Shown: positions 1 to 7,367, numbered from the stretch's first letter. The stretch: DNA of 13,103 nt from Bacteroidales bacterium UBA3382 (GCA_002358965.1 DEPW01000043.1:1-13103), one strand, 5' to 3'. Notes: a model not told the origin generated them from the letters alone. Program-made: numbers and translations.

Positions 1-234
1 TTCCTCTCCGATGACATACTGCACCGGGCGGTCGGCCGCCAGCTCGTCCAGGGCTCCCTGCAGCCGGACAAGGTCCGGCTTGGGGATGATCACTCCAGGC
101 TCGACCGAGTATTCGTATTCGGAAAGACCCAGGAAGTGGGAGAGTATCCTGACGGATATGGCCTTGGCCTCGCCTGGAGAGTACTGTCCGGCGAGACTGT
201 CCGTAGCTTTTGTTACAAATTCCTTCCTGGTCAT
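1..234 (-). CDS. prmC: PrmC/HemK, peptide chain release factor N5-glutamine methyltransferase (N-terminal part, cut by window edge)
   Basis: Reading the minus strand from ATG at 234 gives 78 codons open to the window edge. The protein starts MTRKEFVTKATDSLAGQYSP and ends in RPVQYVIGEE. That ending matches the family's N-terminal helical domain, which finishes in a P-x-Q-Y-x-x-G-E segment just before the methyltransferase fold. PrmC methylates the glutamine of the GGQ motif in release factors RF1 and RF2, using S-adenosylmethionine, in the cytoplasm. The catalytic NPPY motif and SAM-binding loop would lie to the left of the window and cannot be checked. The start is 3 bp after the ddl stop, so it is probably the third gene of a pbp1A-ddl-prmC transcript. 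The call rests on the short N-terminal domain only, so confidence is moderate to good. Confidence 0.78.
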   Translation of the reverse strand, partial: MTRKEFVTKATDSLAGQYSPGEAKAISVRILSHFLGLSEYEYSVEPGVIIPKPDLVRLQGALDELAADRPVQYVIGEE

Positions 235-237
235 GGG

Positions 238-1236
238 CTATTCTGTCCTGTCTATTATGCCGGTAAGGAAGTCTTCCATGGTCATGCCTGCCTCCCGTAC
301 CATCTGGGGTACCAGACTGGCTGCAGTCATACCTGGATTGGGATTGATTTCCAAAAAATAAGGACGTCCGTCCACTCCGAGGATGAAGTCCATGCGCACC
401 AGACCGGTGCAGCCAAGGCGCTTGAATATCCTGACTGCCTCTTCCTGAATCTTTATCCTGTCGGCGTCCGGAACGGGAGCGGGGCAGATCTCGCTGCTTG
501 CGCCCAGGTATTTCGCCTCGTAGTCGAAAAATTCGTTGCGGGGGATGATCTCAATCAGAGGCAGGGCCCTGACTCCGTCAGGACCTGAGTAGACTCCGCA
601 GTCTATCTCGCGTCCCGATATGGACTTCTCGATGATGACAGTGTCGCTCTCCGCGAAGGCCTTCTCCAGAGCCTGGGGAATCTCTTCCGGGCGGCGCACC
701 TTGGTGACACCGAAGCTGGAGCCTCCTCCGCATGGCTTTACGAAGGCAGGAAGTCCTGTGCTTGCCGCAATCTCCTCCGGATCGTAATCCTCTCCGCGGC
801 GGAGCATGATGTCCTTGGCCAGGCAGACGCCGCTGTCACGCAGGTAGCTCTTGCAGGCAAATTTGTCAAAGGCAATGGTTGCGCACTGGGACGAACATCC
901 GACGCAGGTAATGCCGAGCAGCTCGAAATAGGCCTGTAGTCTTCCGTTCTCTCCCGGGTCTCCGTGGATGACGACGAACACTTTTCCGAAGGATATCTTC
1001 TCTCCGCTGCCGGAGATGAAAGAAAAATCGTTGCGGTCTATCGGCAGACGGATCTCCCCGCCGTCCCCGGCGGGGACCAGGGCCCACCAGCCGTCCTGTA
1101 CCAACAGTATCTCATAGACGTTGCGGCCGGCGTTGCGGAGCCACTGTGCCACTGATTTGCCGCTCTTTACGGAGATGTCTACCTCGGATGAATAGCCTCC
1201 GTACACTACTGCCAGATTCTGATTCTGCGATTTCAT
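238..1236 (-). CDS. ddl: D-alanine--D-alanine ligase
   Basis: This 332-residue ATP-grasp enzyme joins two D-alanines with ATP in the cytoplasm, making the dipeptide that ends the peptidoglycan stem peptide. Visible motifs in order are VVYGGYSSEVDIS (about 10-22, with E18 matching the family's N-terminal Glu), HGDPGENGRLQAYFELLGI (91-109), PCGGGSSFGV (168-177, glycine-rich loop), EIDCGV (210-215), FDYEAKY (237-243), GLVRMDF (278-284) and LEINPNPGMT (295-304, metal and phosphate binding). Y243 aligns with the E. coli DdlB tyrosine (Y216) that favours D-Ala over D-lactate, so ordinary D-Ala-D-Ala specificity is expected. The ATG at 1236 was chosen because it puts the first strand 8 residues in, as in the family. 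A longer open frame to 1485 only overlaps the end of pbp1A. The gene sits 2 bp after the pbp1A stop and 3 bp before prmC, which indicates co-transcription. Confidence 0.96.
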   Translation of the reverse strand: MKSQNQNLAVVYGGYSSEVDISVKSGKSVAQWLRNAGRNVYEILLVQDGWWALVPAGDGGEIRLPIDRNDFSFISGSGEKISFGKVFVVIHGDPGENGRLQAYFELLGITCVGCSSQCATIAFDKFACKSYLRDSGVCLAKDIMLRRGEDYDPEEIAASTGLPAFVKPCGGGSSFGVTKVRRPEEIPQALEKAFAESDTVIIEKSISGREIDCGVYSGPDGVRALPLIEIIPRNEFFDYEAKYLGASSEICPAPVPDADRIKIQEEAVRIFKRLGCTGLVRMDFILGVDGRPYFLEINPNPGMTAASLVPQMVREAGMTMEDFLTGIIDRTE

Positions 1237-1238
1237 AT

Positions 1239-3593
1239 TTACATGTTGAAGAATGAGTTCTCGTCCTGTGACGTCTCTGTCACCGTGTCGCTGTCGCTGC
1301 CGTCGCAGTCTGTGTCGAAATGTACTCCGGGAGGAGCGATGAACCGGTCCATGGAGGTGACGCCGAGGGTGCCGTCCTGCAGTACTTTCTGCATGAAGAG
1401 ACCCCAGATAGGCAGAGCGGTGTTGGCTCCCTGGCCCTGGGACATGTTCTCGAAGTGTACCTGACGGTCTTCTGCTCCGACCCATACGCCGGCTGTGAGA
1501 GTGGGCGTATAGCCGATGAACCAGCCGTCGGAGTGGTCGTTGGTGGTGCCGGTCTTGCCGGCTACCGGACCTTCAAGACCGTAGCGCCAGCGCAGGCGGG
1601 CGCCCGAGCCCTCATTGACCACGCCTTCCATGAGATTGACCATGAGGTAGGCTGTCGCTTCGCTGACGGCCTCTCTCTTCCTGGGGCTGAAGGTTCCCAG
1701 CACATTGCCCTCGCTGTCCTCGATGCGGGTTACGAACATCGGGTCGATGTGGACTCCCCTGCTGGGATAGGTGTTGTAGGCTCCGACCATTTCCAACAGT
1801 GTGATGTCGGCAGGTCCGAGACAGAGTGACGGATAAGGCGCCAGGTACGAGGTTATGCCCAGCTTGCGGCACATCTCGACCATAGCGGCGGGACCGAACT
1901 GGCGCATCAGGTAGGCGGATATGTTGTTGCTGCTTCGGGTGAGTCCCCACTTGAGGGTGACCTCCTTGCCTATGTATTCTATGCGGTCCTCGCTCTTGGG
2001 GGTCCAGGTGGTGTCCGCCAGAACAAAGGTCTGGGGCACGTTCAGTACCTTGTCGCAGGGGTAGTATCCCTCCTGCATGGCCAGGGTATAGAGGAACGGC
2101 TTGATGGTCGAGCCTACCTGACGCTTGCCCTGGCGGGCATTGTCATATTTGAAATAACGGTAATTAGGGCCTCCGACATACGCCTTGATTTCGCCCGAAT
2201 TCGGCTCCATCGCTATGAAAGCGGCGCGAAGTATCGACTTGTAATACCTGATCGAATCGTTCGGAGTCATTACCGTGTCGATATGGCCTCCTTTGTTCCA
2301 TGAAAACACTCTCATCTTGCAAGGTTCGTCGAAACTTGCAAGGATTTCCGCCTCGGAGGCTCCCGAAGCCTTCATGTTACGGTAACGGTCGCTCCAGCGC
2401 CGCGCCTGCTTCATCACGCGGTCTATGGTTTTCGAATCAATGTCATTAGAGAACGGCGCATTGCGCTTACGCCCCAGATCCCGGAAGAAAGCCTTTTGCA
2501 GGTCGAGGCCCAGATGCTCCGCCACTGCCTGCTCGGCATATTGTTGCATCTTGTAATTGATAGTCGTGTAGATGCGCAGACCGTCTTTGTCGAGGTTGTA
2601 CTTCGTCCCGTCGGGTTTGAGGTTCTTGTTAAGCCAGCCGTACAGCCCGTCATCGGCCCAGAGCAGCGAATCGGCGGCATAATCCTCATATGTCGAATAA
2701 GACTCGCGGCGCGGCTCGTCGGCGTTCATCACACGCCTGAGCATATCCCTGAAATACGGAGCGATTCCCGAATTGTGGTCCTGCACCTGATACGAAAGCA
2801 CTATCGGAATCTGCGAAATCGAGTCGAGCTCCGCTTCGGTAAGATATCCTGCCTTTTCCATCTGTCCGAGCACGAAATTGCGCCTTTGAAGCGAGAGATC
2901 CGGGTTAAGGGCCGGATTGTAGCGCGTAGGCTTGTTGACCATGCCGACAAGAGTAGCCGCCTCCTCAACCGTAAGCTCGGAAGGCTCCTTGTCGAAGAAT
3001 GTGTGCGAAGCGGACCTGATGCCGTATGCGTTACTCCCGAAGAAGACGGCGTTCATGTACATGTTCATGATCTCTTCTTTGGTATAATTCCTCTCGAGCT
3101 TTACAGCGGTTATCCATTCTTTGACCTTGACGACGACCATCTTCATCTGCCACACGAGCGGTATGCGTTTTCCCAAATCCTCCCTCGGATACAAAGTCTT
3201 GGCAAGCTGCTGGGTAATGGTACTTCCGCCTCCCTGGCTGCTCTGACCGAGAAGCAAAGTCTTGACCCCCACCCTCGCAAGACTCCTGAAATCGATGCCG
3301 CTATGGCTGTAAAAGCGCACATCCTCGGTCGCTATGGCGGCATTCACGATATTAGGGGACAAATCCTCGTAGCTCACAAAGGACCTGTTTTCTATATGGT
3401 ATGTACTTAGCACCTCCCCGTCCTCGGCGAACAGGAGCGTCGCCTCCTTGCTTTCAGGATTCTCCAGCTCCTCGAAAGAAGGTATCTTCGCGAACAGGGC
3501 CACCCCGAGTATCAGCAGGATTACGAATGCCAGCCCTGCGCAAACCACTATCCACCACCATTTAACGATATTCTTTTTTGTCTTCTCTTTCAT
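1239..3593 (-). CDS. Penicillin-binding protein 1A, bifunctional glycosyltransferase/transpeptidase
   Basis: This 784-residue class A PBP polymerises lipid II into glycan strands and crosslinks the peptides on the periplasmic side of the inner membrane. A short basic N-terminus (MKEKTKKNIVK) precedes one membrane anchor at about 12-36. The GT51 domain shows the EDVRFYSHSGIDF motif (90-102, catalytic E90), GGSTITQQLAKTLY (122-135), ERNYTKEEIMNMYMNAVFFG (167-186) and a KPTRYNP segment (221-227). A linker of about 150 residues follows, longer than in compact PBPs. The transpeptidase has GSTIK (nucleophile S495, K498), SSN (554-556) and KTGT (680-683). The tail after 757 is acidic and Ser/Thr-rich. 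I chose ATG at 3593. An in-frame TTG at 3611 would overlap the proposed promoter and adds only six residues. The gene is first in a cluster with ddl and prmC and is divergent from topA. It would be called mrcA or ponA in other phyla. Confidence 0.95.
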   Translation of the reverse strand: MKEKTKKNIVKWWWIVVCAGLAFVILLILGVALFAKIPSFEELENPESKEATLLFAEDGEVLSTYHIENRSFVSYEDLSPNIVNAAIATEDVRFYSHSGIDFRSLARVGVKTLLLGQSSQGGGSTITQQLAKTLYPREDLGKRIPLVWQMKMVVVKVKEWITAVKLERNYTKEEIMNMYMNAVFFGSNAYGIRSASHTFFDKEPSELTVEEAATLVGMVNKPTRYNPALNPDLSLQRRNFVLGQMEKAGYLTEAELDSISQIPIVLSYQVQDHNSGIAPYFRDMLRRVMNADEPRRESYSTYEDYAADSLLWADDGLYGWLNKNLKPDGTKYNLDKDGLRIYTTINYKMQQYAEQAVAEHLGLDLQKAFFRDLGRKRNAPFSNDIDSKTIDRVMKQARRWSDRYRNMKASGASEAEILASFDEPCKMRVFSWNKGGHIDTVMTPNDSIRYYKSILRAAFIAMEPNSGEIKAYVGGPNYRYFKYDNARQGKRQVGSTIKPFLYTLAMQEGYYPCDKVLNVPQTFVLADTTWTPKSEDRIEYIGKEVTLKWGLTRSSNNISAYLMRQFGPAAMVEMCRKLGITSYLAPYPSLCLGPADITLLEMVGAYNTYPSRGVHIDPMFVTRIEDSEGNVLGTFSPRKREAVSEATAYLMVNLMEGVVNEGSGARLRWRYGLEGPVAGKTGTTNDHSDGWFIGYTPTLTAGVWVGAEDRQVHFENMSQGQGANTALPIWGLFMQKVLQDGTLGVTSMDRFIAPPGVHFDTDCDGSDSDTVTETSQDENSFFNM

Positions 3594-3615
3594 ATTTTCC
3601 GATTTTCCCAAATCA

Positions 3616-3623
3616 CAAAAGTA
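3616..3623 (-). promoter_or_regulatory. Candidate -7 box for the pbp1A-ddl-prmC transcript
   Basis: On the minus strand this reads TACTTTTG, an exact fit to the Bacteroidota -7 consensus TAnnTTTG. A start of transcription about 7 nt downstream would fall near 3609 and leave a leader of roughly 16 nt before the ATG at 3593. No good TTTG -33 element is visible about 20 nt upstream, so the call rests on the -7 box and its position. Confidence 0.5.
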
Positions 3624-3632
3624 GATATAAAA

Positions 3633-3665
3633 TTTGGAATTTTACAGTCTTTATGCCTTACTTTG
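3633..3665 (+). promoter_or_regulatory. Candidate topA promoter
   Basis: TTTG at 3633-3636 is followed after 21 nt by TTACTTTG at 3658-3665, which matches TAnnTTTG in 7 of 8 positions. The predicted transcript would begin near 3672, about 16 nt before the topA ATG. It lies back to back with the pbp1A promoter. Confidence 0.4.
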
Positions 3666-3687
3666 CAGTCTGATTTGAAAAACGCCC

Positions 3688-5985
3688 ATGGGAAAAAATT
3701 TAGTCATAGTCGAGTCACCGGCGAAAGCCAAGACGATCCAGAAATTTTTAGGCAAGGATTTTTCGGTAAAATCCAGTTTCGGACACATACGCGACCTTCA
3801 GACCAATTCGTTAAGCGTGGACATCGAACACGGCTTCAAGCCGGAATACGTAATACCTGAAGGAAAGAAGAAAGTCGTCGAGGAACTCACATCCGCCGCA
3901 AAGTCTGCCGATACGGTATGGCTCGCTTCCGATGAAGACCGCGAAGGGGAAGCCATAGCATGGCATCTGAAAGAGACTCTCGGACTGAAGGATTCGAACA
4001 CTAAAAGGATAGCCTTTCACGAAATAACCAAGACCGCCATCCTCGCAGCCATCGAATCGCCCAGAGATGTGGACATGAACCTCGTCAACGCCCAGCAGGC
4101 AAGAAGGATACTCGACAGGCTCGTCGGCTTCGAACTGTCCCCGATATTGTGGAAACGCATACAGCCCAAACTGTCTGCCGGGAGGGTACAGTCGGTGGCT
4201 TTAAGGCTCGTAGTCGACAGGGAAAGGGAAATAGCCGGCTTCAGGCACACCTTGTATTACAAAACGGAAGGCATGTTCCTCACTCCGGAAGGCATACAGG
4301 TCAAAGGCGTGCTCGACAAGAAGTTCAACAGCCTTTCCGAAGCCGGGGCTTTCGTCAGCAAAGCCGTCACGGTACCATGGAAGGTCACCGGCATAGAGAC
4401 GAAGACGGGGACGAGAAGCCCTGGAGCGCCGTTCACCACATCCACTCTCCAGCAGGAAGCCGCAAGGAAACTCCGTTTTTCCGTAAGGCAGACCATGAGC
4501 ATCGCACAGAAACTGTACGAAGAAGGACTCATCACCTACATGAGGACCGATTCGACCAACCTCTCTTCGCTCGCCATAAACACGGCCAAAGAGTACATTA
4601 TCGCGAACTTCGGTGCAGAATACTCGAAACCGCGCCAATACAAGACCAGAAGCAAAGGCGCACAGGAAGCCCATGAAGCAATCAGGCCGACATACATAGA
4701 CCGCACCGACATAGAAGGGACCGCCCAGGAAAAGAGGCTTTACAGGCTCATCCGCGAACGCACTCTCGCGTCCCAAATGGCGGACGCATCGATAGAGAAG
4801 ACCGATGTGACAATCGGTTCAGACAGCATGGAAGAGACTTTCAGCCTCCAGGCATTGAAGGTCGTCTTCGAGGGTTTCATGAAACTCTACACGGAAAGTC
4901 CTGACGAAAGCAAATCAGAGGAAGACACAGTCCCCGTACTGCCCAGACTGGACAAAGGGCAGCTGATGAGGCTCGACTCCCTTAAATCCGAAGCCCGGTT
5001 CACAGCCGCGCCTCCGCGCTATTCGGAAGGCACCCTGGTAAAGAGGCTTGAAGAGCTCGGGATAGGAAGGCCGTCCACATACTCGCCTACCATCTCCACG
5101 CTCACCACCGAGAGAGGCTATATATATATAGGTAATGTCGACGGGAAGACGGAAACCGTGACCGACATCGTATGGGAAAACGGAAAGATTTCGGAAAAGC
5201 CCGGGACCGTGACCGTCGGAGCGGAGAAAAACAGGCTCATACCTCACAATGTCGGAATCATAGTATGCGATTATCTGGTAAAAGGTTTCGAACGCATCAT
5301 GGACTACGGCTTCACGGCGGATGTGGAAAAATATTTCGACAAGATAGCCGAAGGGAAAATGGCATGGAACTCGCTGATCTCCGAATTTTACGGGACATTC
5401 CACCAAAGCGTGCTGAACTCTCCGATACCTGATCCTGTTTCAAGAAAGCTCGGCACCGACCCGAAGACAGGCGAAGAAATCTACGCAAAATTCGGAAAAT
5501 ACGGCGCATACGCCGAGCGGGTCGGCAAAAACGGCAGCAACGAATACGCCAGCCTTCCGGACGACATGCTGATTGAAGACATGACACTCGAAGATGCACT
5601 CGGACTGTTCGCCTTCCCGAGAGAATTGGGAAACTGCGAATACGGCGAAGTGTCAATCCACAAAGGCCCCTACGGTCCTTACATAAAATGCGCATCCAAA
5701 AACTACCCTCTTCCCAAAGACTACAACCCGTCCTCCGTCACTCTCCAGGAGGCTGCGGCGGTCATCAAGAACAAGCTCGAGAAGACCGTTTCGCCGCTAC
5801 TGGCCGTTCCGGAAGAGGACATAACCGTAATCGACGGAAAATACGGACCGTACATCAGGCATAAGGGCGGCAATTACCGGATACCTAAGGACATCGACGC
5901 CGCAAAGATAACCCCTGAGCAGTGCCGCGAAATAATCTCCTCGACACAGCCGGCAAGGAAAAAGACCAGAAAAAAACAAGGGTAA
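3688..5985 (+). CDS. topA: DNA topoisomerase I (type IA)
   Basis: This 765-residue enzyme relaxes negatively supercoiled DNA by cutting one strand through a 5'-phosphotyrosine link. The TOPRIM domain opens with VIVESPAKAKTI (7-18, E9) and carries the metal-binding DEDREGE (82-88, with D82, D84, E86). The catalytic tyrosine is Y284 in LITYMRTDS, following PFTTSTLQQEA (248-258). LEELGIGRPSTYSPTISTL (454-472) is another family signature. The C-terminus has three related repeats: LGTDPKTGEEIYAKFGKYGAY (about 588-608), HKGPYGPYIK (658-667) and DGKYGPYIRHKGGNYRIPKD (716-735). It ends in a basic tail (RKKTRKKQG). The four-cysteine zinc fingers of E. coli TopA are absent, as is common outside Proteobacteria. 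The start is the ATG directly before the first TOPRIM strand. The gene seems to be transcribed alone: it has a divergent neighbour upstream and a 121-bp gap with a new promoter downstream. Confidence 0.97.
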   Translation: MGKNLVIVESPAKAKTIQKFLGKDFSVKSSFGHIRDLQTNSLSVDIEHGFKPEYVIPEGKKKVVEELTSAAKSADTVWLASDEDREGEAIAWHLKETLGLKDSNTKRIAFHEITKTAILAAIESPRDVDMNLVNAQQARRILDRLVGFELSPILWKRIQPKLSAGRVQSVALRLVVDREREIAGFRHTLYYKTEGMFLTPEGIQVKGVLDKKFNSLSEAGAFVSKAVTVPWKVTGIETKTGTRSPGAPFTTSTLQQEAARKLRFSVRQTMSIAQKLYEEGLITYMRTDSTNLSSLAINTAKEYIIANFGAEYSKPRQYKTRSKGAQEAHEAIRPTYIDRTDIEGTAQEKRLYRLIRERTLASQMADASIEKTDVTIGSDSMEETFSLQALKVVFEGFMKLYTESPDESKSEEDTVPVLPRLDKGQLMRLDSLKSEARFTAAPPRYSEGTLVKRLEELGIGRPSTYSPTISTLTTERGYIYIGNVDGKTETVTDIVWENGKISEKPGTVTVGAEKNRLIPHNVGIIVCDYLVKGFERIMDYGFTADVEKYFDKIAEGKMAWNSLISEFYGTFHQSVLNSPIPDPVSRKLGTDPKTGEEIYAKFGKYGAYAERVGKNGSNEYASLPDDMLIEDMTLEDALGLFAFPRELGNCEYGEVSIHKGPYGPYIKCASKNYPLPKDYNPSSVTLQEAAAVIKNKLEKTVSPLLAVPEEDITVIDGKYGPYIRHKGGNYRIPKDIDAAKITPEQCREIISSTQPARKKTRKKQG

Positions 5986-6047
5986 AACTGACGGTCCGTT
6001 CATAAAAAGCAAAAATCGGTTACAAATCGTAATCTTTTTGCGCGAGA

Positions 6048-6075
6048 AAGTATGTTTTTTATAAAGGAAATACTT
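6048..6075. promoter_or_regulatory. 28-bp imperfect palindrome, candidate operator for the Lrp-family gene
   Basis: Perfect 6-bp arms AAGTAT (6048-6053) and ATACTT (6070-6075) flank a 16-bp centre that is itself partly symmetric (TTTATAAA at 6058-6065). Eleven of 14 base pairs across the axis match. The site covers the -33 to -7 interval of the proposed promoter, where a bound dimer would block or bend the DNA. Autoregulation is usual for Lrp/AsnC proteins. That this protein binds here is inference. Confidence 0.45.
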
Positions 6076-6082
6076 ATCTTCG
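6051..6082 (+). promoter_or_regulatory. Candidate promoter of the Lrp-family regulator
   Basis: TATCTTCG at 6075-6082 matches TAnnTTTG in 7 of 8 positions. TATG at 6051-6054, one mismatch from TTTG, lies 20 nt upstream. Transcription would start near 6089, giving a leader of about 18 nt before the ATG at 6107. It lies in the 121-bp gap after topA, where no convincing topA terminator was found. Confidence 0.42.
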
Positions 6083-6106
6083 TGCAAAATATTAATCTAT
6101 ATACGG

Positions 6107-6613
6107 ATGCAGAATTACCATATCGACCAGATTGACCAGAAAATCCTGTCTTTCTTAGTCAAGAACGCCAGAATGCCGTTCCTGGAAATAGCCCGCGAAT
6201 GCGGAGTTTCGGGCGCCGCCATCCATCAACGGGTAAAGAAGATGGAGAACATGGGAGTGATTACAGGTTCGCGGCTCCTCGTAAAGCCACAGGCCTTAGG
6301 CCTCAATGTCTGCGCTTTTGTGGGCGTATCGCTTTCACAGGCCAACAAATACCCCGAGGTCGTCGAATCCCTCAGGAAGATTTCCGAAATAGTGGAATGC
6401 CATTTCGTTACCGGGAAGCACGCCCTGATGCTCAAACTTTACTGCCTTAACCACGACCACCTGATGGAAGTGCTCGTCAACACCATCCAGAAGATACCGT
6501 ATGTCGAATATACGGAAACGCAGATATCGCTCGACCAGGCGATAGAAAGGCAGGTATGGGTACGCGAATACCCGAGCACGAGCTTCTCTGCCAACAATCC
6601 GAACCGCAAATAA
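6107..6613 (+). CDS. Lrp/AsnC-family transcriptional regulator
   Basis: This 168-residue protein has the two-part Lrp/AsnC layout. The N-terminal winged helix-turn-helix starts with IDQIDQKILSFLVKNARMPF (6-25), then EIARECGVSGAAIHQRVKKM (27-46) holds the helix-turn-helix, followed by GVITGSRLLVKPQALG (50-65). The C-terminal RAM domain, which senses amino acids and builds dimers or octamers, runs from about 67 to 145, with its characteristic strand pair around VECHFVTGKHALMLKLY (96-112). The effector and targets cannot be read from sequence. Lrp relatives often respond to leucine, asparagine, lysine or other amino acids. The gene stands alone between topA and ispD (convergent), so the neighbours do not reveal the regulon. 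A palindrome over its promoter suggests autoregulation. The tail after 150 is polar and probably flexible. Confidence 0.93.
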   Translation: MQNYHIDQIDQKILSFLVKNARMPFLEIARECGVSGAAIHQRVKKMENMGVITGSRLLVKPQALGLNVCAFVGVSLSQANKYPEVVESLRKISEIVECHFVTGKHALMLKLYCLNHDHLMEVLVNTIQKIPYVEYTETQISLDQAIERQVWVREYPSTSFSANNPNRK

Positions 6614-6624
6614 GCCGTTTGCGG
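6604..6624. terminator. Hairpin between convergent lrp-family gene and ispD, possible shared terminator
   Basis: CCGCAAA (6604-6610) and TTTGCGG (6618-6624) are perfect inverted repeats around a 7-nt loop that contains the TAA stop of the regulator gene. The hairpin lies in the 24-bp gap between two converging genes, a usual place for a bidirectional terminator. There is no T-tract on either strand, so intrinsic termination would be weak. Confidence 0.4.
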
Positions 6625-6637
6625 GAACCTCGGGACA

Positions 6638-7339
6638 TCAGATGCCGGCTTCGAAAAGTCTTTCCGCCAGGGCCAAGTCGTCGGGAGTAGTCAGTTTCAG
6701 ATTGAACTTGCTCCCCTGCACATATTTCACCGGGCAGCCGTAAGCCTCTACGACAGAGGCATCATCCGTGTATCTTTCGGAATACGGCTGCGAGTAGGCT
6801 TCAAGCAGCACTTCGGTATGGAACACCTGAGGGGTCTGGATCCTGTACACCCTTGAGCGGTCTATGTCCGCCTCAAGCAAAAGTCCGTCTTCTCCGACGC
6901 GAAGCCGCCTGAGAGTGTCCGAAGAAGCAATGGCCGGACAGACAGCCGGACAGGCAGAAGCCAAAGCGAACAACCTGTCCAGCATGTCGCGGGAAGGAAA
7001 AGGCCTTACACCGTCATGTACCGCCGCCGTCATTCCCGGCTCGACATATTTCAAGGCATTGCGTACCGAATGGAACCTGGTTATGCCCCCGGGGACTATC
7101 ACATGAGGGCCGATGGCATAACGGGCACGGTCGCAATAGTCGGTCCATATCTTCTTCTTGTCCGACGGGAGCACTATGATTGTGCGGAAATCCTCCGAAT
7201 ATGACAGGAACCTGTCGATCGTGCGCCTCAGCACGGGCTCTCCGCAAAGATCCATGAACTGTTTAGGGGTCGCCCCCCCCATCCTCGTGCCGCTGCCGCC
7301 CGCAACGATTATCAGATATTTCGTATCTCGCCTTGCCAT
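6638..7339 (-). CDS. ispD: 2-C-methyl-D-erythritol 4-phosphate cytidylyltransferase
   Basis: This 233-residue cytoplasmic enzyme of the MEP pathway transfers CMP from CTP to methylerythritol 4-phosphate, on the way to isoprenoids including the undecaprenyl carrier for cell-wall synthesis. Motifs in order are IIVAGGSGTRMGGATPKQF (10-28, CTP loop with R19 and K26), GGITRFHSV (84-92), AAVHDGVRPF (105-114, with D109 and R112), QTPQVF (168-173), TDDASVV (191-197) and KLTTPDDLALAE (215-226). Start choice: in-frame ATGs also exist at 7345, 7357 and 7402. A perfect -7 box at 7360-7367 predicts transcription from about 7353, which excludes the two upstream ones. I chose 7339, which leaves a normal short N-terminus; 7345 is nearly as good. 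The start of the CTP loop is encoded by a run of eight G that is in frame here. The gene is convergent with the Lrp-family gene and divergent from mreB. Its Glu codons are mixed. Confidence 0.95.
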   Translation of the reverse strand: MARRDTKYLIIVAGGSGTRMGGATPKQFMDLCGEPVLRRTIDRFLSYSEDFRTIIVLPSDKKKIWTDYCDRARYAIGPHVIVPGGITRFHSVRNALKYVEPGMTAAVHDGVRPFPSRDMLDRLFALASACPAVCPAIASSDTLRRLRVGEDGLLLEADIDRSRVYRIQTPQVFHTEVLLEAYSQPYSERYTDDASVVEAYGCPVKYVQGSKFNLKLTTPDDLALAERLFEAGI

Positions 7340-7359
7340 CCCCATATTGATTTTCATCG

Positions 7360-7367
7360 CAAAAATA
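7360..7367 (-). promoter_or_regulatory. Candidate -7 box for ispD
   Basis: The minus strand reads TATTTTTG, an exact match to TAnnTTTG. Transcription from about 7353 would leave an 8 to 14-nt leader before the ATGs at 7345 or 7339. No clear -33 TTTG is seen at the expected distance. Confidence 0.45.

Noticed and set aside
238..1236. A Van-type D-Ala-D-Lac or D-Ala-D-Ser resistance ligase
   Set aside because: The tyrosine typical of D-Ala-D-Ala ligases is kept (Y243 in EAKY) and no vanH or vanX-like partner is adjacent.
2496..3410. Open frame of 304 codons on the plus strand inside pbp1A
   Set aside because: It is antisense to the intact GT51 and linker region of PBP1A and shows no recognisable domain or promoter.
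3594..3611. TTG at 3611 as an alternative pbp1A start
   Set aside because: It overlaps the predicted start of transcription and adds only six residues to an already typical N-terminus.
5986..6035. Possible topA terminator after the stop codon
   Set aside because: ACGGTCCGT is a palindrome with a one-base loop, and TTAC-aaatc-GTAA before a T-run has only a 4-bp stem; neither makes a convincing hairpin.
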